Shown: positions 1 through 4,526 of the stretch, piece after piece | How the letters are laid out: each line of letters opens with the position of its first letter | How positions within the stretch are numbered: the stretch's first letter is position 1 | Source: JAGTRI01 sp964580405 | Lineage (GTDB): Archaea > Thermoproteota > Bathyarchaeia > Bathyarchaeales > DTEX01 | Length of the DNA: 6,152 nucleotides | Reading direction: 5' to 3' | NCBI GenBank assembly: GCA_964580405.1 | Contig: CAZOKM010000096.1 | Location: 1-6,152 of the forward strand | The notes under the pieces: generated by a model | The model's input: the letters and a program-made list of their open reading frames with translations, nothing else | Database searches by the model: none | What the model was told of the DNA's origin: nothing | Made by a program: the position numbers and the translations under genes

Positions 1-9
1 AATATATAC
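1..9 (+). promoter_or_regulatory. TATA-like box upstream of the Lrp/AsnC gene
   Basis: AATATATAC lies at the very left edge, about 45 bases before the ATG at 51. An archaeal TATA box here would place the transcript start near position 30 and give a leader of about 20 bases, long enough to hold the ribosome binding site at 39-44. Any BRE element would lie outside the window, so only the A/T composition and spacing support the call. A second AT-rich stretch at 29-37 is too close to the start to serve. Confidence 0.4.
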
Positions 10-38
10 AGCTGTCATTTCTTTAGTCAATTTAAATT

Positions 39-44
39 GGAGGG
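39..44 (+). promoter_or_regulatory. Shine-Dalgarno site of the Lrp/AsnC gene
   Basis: GGAGGG lies six bases before the ATG at 51. It is the strongest ribosome binding site in the window and fixes the start codon. It also shows that this organism uses leadered translation for some genes, in contrast to the apparently leaderless radical SAM gene further right. Confidence 0.75.
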
Positions 45-50
45 CTGGGC

Positions 51-503
51 ATGGTGGAGGAGCTAGACAGCATAGACAAGGAGATTCTCGAGACCCTTCA
101 GGACGACGCGAGGACCGCGCTGAGGAAGATCGCTGAGAAAACCGGGGTCAGCGAGGCAACGATCTTCGCCAGGGTAAAGAAGCTTCAGGAAAAAGGCGTG
201 ATTAAAAGGTTCACGGCGCTTGCCTCACCCGAATTGCTGGGGAAGAGCCTCACGGCCTTCGTCCTCATCAACACGAACCCGAAGAGCCTGAGCAACGTTC
301 TAGCTTCGTTGCAGCGTATGGAGGATATTTACGAGGCGTACGACATCACGGGACCCTTTTACGCCATCGCCAAAATCCGTGCGAGCAACCGCGAGGAGCT
401 GGCGAAGATGATCGACCAGATTGGGTTGATCGACGGCGTGACAAGCACAGAAACCGCCATCGTCCTAAGGTGCATAAAGGAAGAGACCCGAATAAAACTC
501 TAG
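51..503 (+). CDS. Lrp/AsnC family transcriptional regulator
   Basis: This 150-residue protein has the standard length and two-domain layout of Lrp/AsnC regulators. Residues 5-55 form the N-terminal winged helix-turn-helix: it opens with the family pattern LDSIDKEIL, the recognition region is around KTGVSEATIFARVKKL, and the GVIKRF wing follows. Residues 66-145 form the RAM ligand-binding and oligomerisation domain, with the TG-x-x-Y/F turn at 100-104 (TGPFY). Such proteins usually assemble as dimers to octamers and sense amino acids or other small metabolites while binding DNA in the cytoplasm. The ligand and targets cannot be told from sequence. The ATG at 51 is set by a GGAGGG six bases upstream. 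The gene stands alone: the next reading frame is on the opposite strand and nothing of the left neighbour is visible. Family assignment is secure; function beyond 'regulator' is not. Confidence 0.93.
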   Translation: MVEELDSIDKEILETLQDDARTALRKIAEKTGVSEATIFARVKKLQEKGVIKRFTALASPELLGKSLTAFVLINTNPKSLSNVLASLQRMEDIYEAYDITGPFYAIAKIRASNREELAKMIDQIGLIDGVTSTETAIVLRCIKEETRIKL

Positions 504-564
504 AATTCTATTTAATGCCCAGTTTGCTTCTTTACGCACAGTCCATGATAATAGAAAAAATCGG
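504..564. other. Short convergent spacer with T-runs for both flanking genes
   Basis: This is the gap between the end of the Lrp/AsnC gene and the end of the minus-strand small reading frame. On the plus strand there is a loose T-rich stretch at 523-533. On the minus strand there is a run of six T (A at 555-560) just after the TAA of the small frame. Either could act as a simple archaeal poly-T terminator. No stem-loop of note is visible. Confidence 0.35.
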
Positions 565-726
565 TTAAGTGGCGTACACTAGTATCAGTCTTTTGCTGAA
601 CATTTCTTCTTCTCTGAGCCTTTTTATGTCGTCAAGGAGCCTCTCGGTTTCGTCCATCGTCGGCGAGCTCAGTATGCGCAGAATTTCGTTGGGCGTTACG
701 GGAAGAACCTCAATCACCTGAAGCAT
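565..726 (-). CDS. Small hypothetical protein, 53 residues
   Basis: A short minus-strand frame encodes 53 residues beginning MLQVIEVLPVTPNEIL and ending RLILVYAT, with a TAA stop. It looks like a real gene for four reasons: a GGAG lies eight bases before the ATG at 726; an in-frame TAG a few codons further up limits any extension; a run of six T follows the stop; and the composition is protein-like, with a short hydrophobic start, a charged and probably helical middle (about residues 11-43, including DETERLLDDIKRLREEE) and a hydrophobic tail. No membrane segment, signal peptide or cysteine motif is present. I do not recognise the family. The helix-rich charged centre could suit a small DNA-binding or protein-interaction module, but that is a guess. 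It fills the only sizeable gap in the left half. Confidence 0.55.
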   Translation of the reverse strand: MLQVIEVLPVTPNEILRILSSPTMDETERLLDDIKRLREEEMFSKRLILVYAT

Positions 727-784
727 CAAGGATTCTCCAGAGAACCAGCACTAGTTTCAGTTCTGTATTCGGAATATTTACTTG

Positions 785-797
785 AAATTAATATATT
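785..797 (-). promoter_or_regulatory. Candidate TATA box for the small minus-strand gene
   Basis: Read on the minus strand this is GAATATATTAATT. It lies about 60-70 bases before the ATG at 726. That spacing would put the transcript start near 765 and leave a leader of roughly 38 bases carrying the GGAG site. The region is AT-rich in general, so the exact box is uncertain. Confidence 0.3.
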
Positions 798-888
798 CGT
801 TATGAACCCAGAGTCCTTATAGGCAAAAATAGCCTTCAACAAAGTGTACGCAGCCTTTATCAAATTACAATTGTACTGAGCGGAAACG

Positions 889-895
889 CTTTTTA
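889..895 (+). promoter_or_regulatory. Candidate TATA box for the AK6/Fap7 kinase gene
   Basis: The stretch CTTTTTA is centred about 35 bases before the ATG at 927, so the transcript would start near 918-920 with almost no leader. This fits the absence of any Shine-Dalgarno sequence before the start codon. It would also exclude the earlier TTG at 915, which would lie upstream of the transcript start. Confidence 0.35.
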
Positions 896-926
896 CCCGT
901 CCGTAATCATATTCTTGCAGAGAAAA

Positions 927-1553
927 ATGATGGGAAGCAGAGAGAAACAGTCAAGTCCCATTCCTAAAGGAGAAAGGGTCATCATAGTAACCGGGACGCC
1001 GGGCGTCGGCAAGTCCACCGTTTCTATAGAGCTGTCGTCGCGGCTTGTTTATAGGCTCGTTTCCGTTGGAGACTTGGTCAAGGATGAACGTTTGTACACC
1101 CGAGTTGACCGCAAGAGGGACACTCTGGTCGCTGACATGGACCAAACTTCGAAGCGCCTGAGTGACATCGTTTCGGGTTCGTCTGAAATGCTGATTGTCG
1201 AGGGGCACTATGCAGTCGACGTCGTCCCCCAGGAGACCGTAAAGTTGGTCTTCGTTCTGAGGCGCGACCCTGAGGAATTACGGGAAATCCTAAGGAAGCG
1301 TAGCTACGGAGAGCAAAAAATCCGCGAAAACATCGCCGCAGAGATTCTGGACGTCTGTTTATACGATGCGGTTGACAGGTGTGGCGCTGAGAAGGTGTGC
1401 GAGGTGAACGTTACGGGCCGGAAGGCGGACGAGGTCGTGGACGAGATTCAGCAAGTCATGCAGGGAAAAAAGAAGTGCAGGATAGGAACCGTCGACTGGC
1501 TGGGTAAGCTGGACTCTGAAGGGAAAATCGACGAGTACCTGAAGGATTTTTAA
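927..1553 (+). CDS. AK6/Fap7-type adenylate (nucleotide) kinase
   Basis: The protein is a P-loop NMP kinase of the AK6/Fap7 group, called 'putative adenylate kinase' in archaea. The Walker A motif GTPGVGKST lies at residues 23-31 counted from the ATG at 927. The family signature VGDLVKDERLY follows, then a Walker B-like strand ending IVEGHYA, the VFVLRRDPEEL segment, and the lid-region pattern RSYGEQKIRENIAAEI that matches eukaryotic AK6 closely. The C-terminal tail (VDWLGKL..EGKIDEYL) is typical of archaeal members. Known roles are ATP-dependent phosphorylation of AMP and related nucleotides, and, for Fap7, an ATPase step in small-subunit ribosome maturation with protein uS11; either may apply here. 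The start is uncertain. TTG 915, ATG 927 and ATG 930 are all in frame, none has a clear ribosome binding site, and the family core begins only at about residue 18. I prefer 927 because of the promoter spacing. Confidence 0.9.
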   Translation: MMGSREKQSSPIPKGERVIIVTGTPGVGKSTVSIELSSRLVYRLVSVGDLVKDERLYTRVDRKRDTLVADMDQTSKRLSDIVSGSSEMLIVEGHYAVDVVPQETVKLVFVLRRDPEELREILRKRSYGEQKIRENIAAEILDVCLYDAVDRCGAEKVCEVNVTGRKADEVVDEIQQVMQGKKKCRIGTVDWLGKLDSEGKIDEYLKDF

Positions 1554-1575
1554 ATTTTTTAAATATTTTTTTTTC
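1551..1575 (+). terminator. Poly-T terminator after the AK6/Fap7 gene
   Basis: The stop codon runs straight into T6 (1555-1560) and then T9 (1566-1574), separated by AAATA. Runs of T on the coding strand without a stem are the usual intrinsic terminator in archaea. The site lies in a 42-base convergent gap, so it also shields the minus-strand DUF2148 gene from antisense transcription. No matching T-run serves the minus strand here. Confidence 0.7.
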
Positions 1576-1595
1576 TGAAACGATTACATTCTGAA

Positions 1596-2168
1596 TTATT
1601 GCCTGTCGAAGAAGATGTTCTTCCCCGTCATCGAAAGCGGAATCCCGAAAATCACGTCGGCGTCCAAGAGCTGCAGTTCCTTGGCTGCGGCGCCCACTGT
1701 GTACATGATTCTGTTGTCGACGTTCAAGTCGCTGGCTGTCTTCACCGCTGAGCCGAGGGCTATCCCCAAGTCGACCGCCTCGAAGATGCAAACCGGGCCA
1801 ACGAAGTCCTCGCCCCTCTTCTTCTCAGCCTTGATGAAGTCGGCACACGAAGGGTTGCCGCACGCCCCACAGTTAAGCGGGTTCTCCGGGACCTTCGGCA
1901 TGGTTCCCTTTACTCCGACGAGTACAACCAGCGGCGACTTCCGCACCGACTGGGCGTCCCTCTTGAACGCGGAAATCGGGTTTTTCTTCCGTTCCACATG
2001 GCGTTCAATCGCGTCCGCCAACTCGTCCTTTTCCTTGCCAGAAATAATAGCTGTCGTTATCCTGTCGACTCCTCTGCCCTTAGGCGCCGTCCTCGCGCTG
2101 GAGGCAATCAAGTTCGCAGTCTCAACAATAGCTTTTTCGACTATTTTCTCGTCTCTCGTTACGGGCAA
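1596..2168 (-). CDS. DUF2148 ferredoxin-like (Fe-S) protein
   Basis: This 190-residue protein matches the DUF2148 'ferredoxin domain-containing' family found mainly in archaea and anaerobic bacteria. The N-terminal third has the family pattern RTAPKGRGVDRI at about 26-37. The centre carries four cysteines, C100-x2-C103-x4-C108-x18-C127, within NCGACGNPSCADF...VGPVC, spaced like the [4Fe-4S]-binding domains of RnfB and related proteins. The C-terminal third (about 128-190) includes DLGIALGSAVKTA and the FGIPLSMTGKNIFFDR ending shared by the family. No signal peptide or membrane helix is present, so it should be cytoplasmic. Its reaction is unknown; a cluster-bearing redox or electron-transfer role is inference. 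The start must be the TTG at 2168: an in-frame TGA lies two codons upstream, no ATG or GTG follows soon after, and AAGGTG sits seven bases before it. It is probably co-transcribed with the nuclease-like gene 40 bases upstream. Confidence 0.88.
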   Translation of the reverse strand: MPVTRDEKIVEKAIVETANLIASSARTAPKGRGVDRITTAIISGKEKDELADAIERHVERKKNPISAFKRDAQSVRKSPLVVLVGVKGTMPKVPENPLNCGACGNPSCADFIKAEKKRGEDFVGPVCIFEAVDLGIALGSAVKTASDLNVDNRIMYTVGAAAKELQLLDADVIFGIPLSMTGKNIFFDRQ

Positions 2169-2208
2169 TGGCTTTCACCTTGTCAAAATAACGTTTTTCA
2201 AAAAGCAA

Positions 2209-2544
2209 TTATCGGAGGCTACGCATGATTTCGAACCTTGTGATGAGCATGATTCCCCGGCGATTCGCGTAGGCCTTCGCGTGCTCGCTGAACTTTTCCG
2301 CGACGAGGATGGGGCTCGAAAACCCCGACTGTTGCGAGGCCTTGTCCATGTTGATGACGATGTTGACGCCGACCGTCCTGTTCCAGTCCTTGATCCTCAC
2401 GGGGTGTATCTCCTTGCGCTTGCTGACTATCAGGTCGAACTTCGGCGGGACGCTGGGCTCCTCCTCGGGCTGGTCCTTCTTCACCTCGTACCCCCTCCGG
2501 GCGAAGTACTCGACCGTTAGGTTCGGCAGTAAGTGGTGCGCCAC
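2209..2544 (-). CDS. Mrr-like restriction-endonuclease-fold protein, possibly inactive
   Basis: This 111-residue protein resembles the core of Mrr_cat-type PD-(D/E)XK nucleases. In order it has an N-terminal helix followed by YFARRGYEV (about 13-21), a strand with FDLIVSK holding the candidate metal ligand D37, a strand with PVRIKDW (48-54), then VGVN, a helical segment and a strand (ILVAEKFSEHAKAYANRRGI), and the final LITRFEIM. In active Mrr enzymes the second strand reads (E/Q)xK followed by an aromatic residue. Here the acidic or Gln position appears to be R50 while K52 and W54 remain, so cleavage activity is doubtful. The GTG at 2544 is the only usual start codon after an in-frame TGA eight codons upstream, and GTGAG lies six bases before it. 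No methylase or other restriction subunit is nearby, so a role in DNA binding, repair or regulation is as likely as defence. It leads a probable two-gene transcript with the DUF2148 gene. Confidence 0.65.
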   Translation of the reverse strand: MAHHLLPNLTVEYFARRGYEVKKDQPEEEPSVPPKFDLIVSKRKEIHPVRIKDWNRTVGVNIVINMDKASQQSGFSSPILVAEKFSEHAKAYANRRGIMLITRFEIMRSLR

Positions 2545-2575
2545 GTCTATCTCACACCCAGAAAATAATCACCCA

Positions 2576-2586
2576 CGATACAAAAA
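2576..2586 (-). promoter_or_regulatory. TATA-like promoter element of the nuclease-like/DUF2148 unit
   Basis: On the minus strand this reads TTTTTGTATCG, preceded by AAAAGG. Its centre lies about 38 bases before the GTG at 2544, so the transcript would start near 2557 with a leader of about 13 bases containing GTGAG. The identical 11 bases occur in the opposite direction at 2760-2770 before the radical SAM gene. Confidence 0.45.
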
Positions 2587-2759
2587 CCTTTTCATACATA
2601 ATTACGTTTTTAGTTACGAAATGAACGATTCTTGGAAAAACAATCGCGTTCCTGACTCACAATAACTACGTGGCAGCGCAGTACAAGGATAGAAAGCCAG
2701 TAGAGGGACGCCATCCAACTCACGGTATCCATGGCACAATAAAGGCGTTTGACACAACC

Positions 2760-2770
2760 TTTTTGTATCG
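2760..2770 (+). promoter_or_regulatory. TATA-like promoter element of the radical SAM gene
   Basis: TTTTTGTATCG is centred about 28 bases before the ATG at 2792, the distance expected between an archaeal TATA box and the transcript start. The mRNA would begin at or within a few bases of the ATG and be essentially leaderless. This fits the lack of a good Shine-Dalgarno sequence (only a weak GAG about ten bases upstream). Confidence 0.5.
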
Positions 2771-2791
2771 ACGCTTGATAGAGATTGACCC

Positions 2792-3865
2792 ATGCGGTAT
2801 CCTCTGAGGCAGTTCCCCGTCGGAAACGCGCTGAAATCGTACTTCGAGAACTACGTCCTCAGGAAACCCGTCCCCATCCTACTCAGCCTCTCCGTCACGC
2901 ACAGGTGCAACGCACGGTGCCCCTTCTGCGATTTCTGGAAGTCCCAGCCCGTAAAAGAGATGAGCACGGAAGAAATCAACAAAATCGTCGACGACGCCTA
3001 CGACTTGGGGTGCCTAACCGCGGTCTTCACGGGTGGCGAAGCCCTCCTAAGAAAGGACATGCCCGAAATTCTGAAGAACGCCGACGAGGCTGGGCTCACG
3101 ACCTTCGTGCTCACGAACGGCTTTCTGCTAACTAAGCGACTGTCCGAAATCCACAGGAACCTCGACGTTGTCAGCGTGAGCATCGACTTCCCCGACAGCC
3201 GCCACGACAAGACGCGCGGCATTGAAGGGCTGTTCGAAAAGGCTGTTGAGGGCATAAAGAGCGCACAAGAATATGAGTTGACGACAAACATCAACTCCAT
3301 CATAACCGGGTCGCACACGATGGACGACGTCGAAGCCTTATTGTCGCTGGCTGATAACCTGAACAGCGGAATAACGTTCTCGCCGATTTTCAAGCTGCCC
3401 GAGGTCTGCGGCCAGGGCACGTACATCGGCAAGTTTTCGGACAACGTCGAAAACATCACCCTCAGCGACTGGGACCACGTGAAGGAAATCATGAACAGGC
3501 TCCTCTACCACAAAAACCACAAGTACAGGAGAATCATTCAGAACACCGCAGCCTACCTTGAGCTCGTCAGGGACAGGGGCGAGTTTAGCTGCCACCCCCT
3601 CTCGCTGCAGATAGGAGTCTCGCCTTCGGGGGAGGTCGGCGCCCTCTGCTCGCTCGGGCTCTACGACTGCTACCACCTAGGGAATGCCCTTGAGCAAAGC
3701 CTGAAAGAGATCTGGTACTCAGAAAAGGCAGAGGATTTAAGGAAAAAGTTCGCGAAGTGCGAGTTGTCCGCGAAGGCAGGCTGCTACCTGCTTTGCGTGG
3801 CTGAGCTTTCGCTCATGTACGACAGGCCCTCGATGATCATGGATTACGTGAAAAGGCTTTTTTAG
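2792..3865 (+). CDS. Radical SAM protein with C-terminal SPASM/twitch-like cysteine region
   Basis: The 357-residue protein has the radical SAM cluster motif C39-x3-C43-x2-C46 in SVTHRCNARCPFCDFW, which binds a [4Fe-4S] cluster and S-adenosylmethionine, and the SAM-contacting GGE at 81-83 (FTGGEALL). A TIM-barrel-like core follows, with TNGFLLT (108-114) and VSVSIDFPD (127-135). The C-terminal part holds six cysteines, C267, C286, C293, C323, C331 and C335. These sit in a framework typical of SPASM/twitch auxiliary-cluster domains (SPSGEVGALC, then LGNALEQSLKEIW), as in MoaA/PqqE-like enzymes. The reaction and substrate are unknown; peptide modification or cofactor synthesis are the usual roles of this architecture, but no precursor peptide is evident nearby. 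The ATG at 2792 is chosen because the protein aligns from its first residues and the TATA-like box lies at leaderless spacing. No membrane segment is seen. It appears to be transcribed alone, ending in a terminator. Confidence 0.88.
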   Translation: MRYPLRQFPVGNALKSYFENYVLRKPVPILLSLSVTHRCNARCPFCDFWKSQPVKEMSTEEINKIVDDAYDLGCLTAVFTGGEALLRKDMPEILKNADEAGLTTFVLTNGFLLTKRLSEIHRNLDVVSVSIDFPDSRHDKTRGIEGLFEKAVEGIKSAQEYELTTNINSIITGSHTMDDVEALLSLADNLNSGITFSPIFKLPEVCGQGTYIGKFSDNVENITLSDWDHVKEIMNRLLYHKNHKYRRIIQNTAAYLELVRDRGEFSCHPLSLQIGVSPSGEVGALCSLGLYDCYHLGNALEQSLKEIWYSEKAEDLRKKFAKCELSAKAGCYLLCVAELSLMYDRPSMIMDYVKRLF

Positions 3866-3867
3866 CC

Positions 3868-3909
3868 AAAAAAACATGAACTAGCCTATAGCTAGCTCGT
3901 TATTTTTTT
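3868..3909. terminator. Bidirectional terminator between radical SAM and kinase genes
   Basis: An inverted repeat CTAGC (3881-3885) / GCTAG (3891-3895) can form a five-pair stem with a five-base loop. On the plus strand it is followed by T7 at 3903-3909; on the minus strand by T7 (A7 at 3868-3874). A convergent pair of genes thus shares one compact terminator. A second small repeat, GGCT/AGCC at 3855-3867 around T6, overlaps the radical SAM stop codon. The plus-strand T-run overlaps the last codons of the kinase gene. Confidence 0.6.
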
Positions 3910-4517
3910 CTTCCTAGGGGCAGTGTGATGATGAATTTTGCACCTTTGTTGATTTTGCTCTCAACATTTATTTTTCCGCCATGCGCCTCCACTATGCGTT
4001 TGCAGACGGCTAATCCGAACCCTTGTCCCTTCGCTTTCGTGGTGAAGAGAGGAGTAAACAATTTTCCCATATTTTCCCCAGCGATGCCTTTACCAGTGTC
4101 TGCTATGCTTATTATGGCGTTTTCATTTTCTTGGTAAGCAGCTATTGTTAATTGTCCTCCATCGGGCATGGCTTGGACTGCGTTTAATAATAAATTTACG
4201 AAGACTCTTTTCATTAATGCTGGATCCATCGGAATAACTTGGGCACCTTCTTCAATCCGTACCGAGGTTTTTACGTTCTGGGGTATACTTGATACTGACA
4301 TTGCTGCTTTGACCATTTTTTCAATCTCGCAATCCATAATCTCTAATGATATCGGCTTGGCATAATCCTGAAGGTCTGATACAATTTTATTCATGTACTG
4401 CGCCTGCTCAATAACTAGGTTGATGATCTTGTCTACCGGTTCTTTTTGGTTTGGAGGTAAGGAAGCTTTTCCCAACTTGTTCTTAAGGAGATAAATCGAG
4501 TCAAAAATGACCTGCAA
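3900..4517 (-). CDS. Histidine kinase C-terminal half: DHp remainder and HATPase_c
   Basis: This 205-residue frame is the catalytic end of the kinase encoded from 6128, cut off by a TGA at 4524-4526. It starts inside the dimerisation helix (LQVIFDSIYLL follows the H-box without a break in homology) and continues through DHp helix 2 (about 28-55). It then gives a complete ATP-binding domain: N-box with N108 and N112 (FVNLLLNAVQAM), G1 box DTGKG at 140-144, F-box-like LFTPLFTTK at 153-161, and G2 box GQGFGLAV at 164-171, ending ITLPL. The frame opens at a TTG (4515-4517) two codons after the TGA. There is no convincing ribosome binding site before it, so independent translation is doubtful. On its own it lacks the phospho-acceptor histidine. 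It should be read as part of one gene of about 742 codons within the window, disabled unless the TGA is read through or is an error. Confidence 0.85.
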   Translation of the reverse strand: MQVIFDSIYLLKNKLGKASLPPNQKEPVDKIINLVIEQAQYMNKIVSDLQDYAKPISLEIMDCEIEKMVKAAMSVSSIPQNVKTSVRIEEGAQVIPMDPALMKRVFVNLLLNAVQAMPDGGQLTIAAYQENENAIISIADTGKGIAGENMGKLFTPLFTTKAKGQGFGLAVCKRIVEAHGGKINVESKINKGAKFIITLPLGRKK

Positions 4518-4523
4518 TGGGTT

Positions 4524-4526
4524 TCA
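4524..4526 (-). other. In-frame TGA interrupting the histidine kinase H-box
   Basis: Read on the minus strand the codons are GTA GGG CAT GAC CTA TGA AAC CCA TTG CAG, that is V-G-H-D-L-stop-N-P-L-Q. The normal H-box in this kinase type reads HDLRNPLQ or similar, so the TGA replaces what is usually arginine. A single C-to-T change in CGA (or A-to-T in AGA) would explain it. No frameshift is involved: both flanks remain in the same frame with intact motifs. Confidence 0.9.

Larger units (their letters stand above)
727..926. other. AT-rich divergent intergenic region
   Basis: This 200-base spacer separates the minus-strand small frame from the plus-strand kinase gene and must hold both promoters. 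AT-rich stretches suited to TATA boxes occur at about 781-799 (containing AATTAATATATT) and at 889-895. I see no stem-loop RNA, tRNA-like fold or direct repeat. Confidence 0.4.
2545..2791. other. Divergent intergenic region between nuclease-like and radical SAM genes
   Basis: These 247 bases separate two outward-facing genes. The ends hold matching promoter-like elements. The middle (about 2600-2750) has no recognisable RNA fold and no credible ribosome binding site. It contains an open plus-strand frame from GTG 2670 to TGA 2807 (45 codons), which I do not call because it overlaps the promoter and start of the radical SAM gene. The tract is longer than needed for two promoters and may hold operators. 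Confidence 0.5.

Noticed and set aside
501..510. Perfect palindrome TAGAATTCTA at the Lrp/AsnC stop codon
   Set aside because: It is only ten bases, does not extend, and lies at the end rather than the front of the regulator gene. It is compatible with chance in AT-rich sequence.
1615..2520. Long plus-strand open frame opposite the DUF2148 and nuclease-like genes
   Set aside because: It is antisense to two genes with clear protein motifs and shows low-complexity, implausible composition. It is a shadow of high-GC codon use on the other strand.
2600..2750. Possible non-coding RNA (C/D box or tRNA-like) in the divergent spacer
   Set aside because: I could not find paired C and D boxes at proper spacing or a cloverleaf, and the few short palindromes, such as CCATGG, do not build a stable fold by eye.
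2670..2807. Open plus-strand frame of 45 codons from GTG, protein-like in its middle (RKPVEGRHPTHGIHG)
   Set aside because: It has no ribosome binding site, runs through the promoter-like element and overlaps the start of the radical SAM gene, and I recognise no family. It could be a remnant, but nothing supports calling it.
2998..3676. Minus-strand and alternative-frame open stretches inside the radical SAM gene
   Set aside because: They lack motifs and start signals, and they overlap a gene with unmistakable catalytic motifs.
3900..4517. C-terminal kinase half as an independent functional gene restarted at TTG
   Set aside because: There is no good ribosome binding site, the frame begins in the middle of DHp helix 1, and the histidine lies on the other fragment. 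A working split kinase is unlikely.
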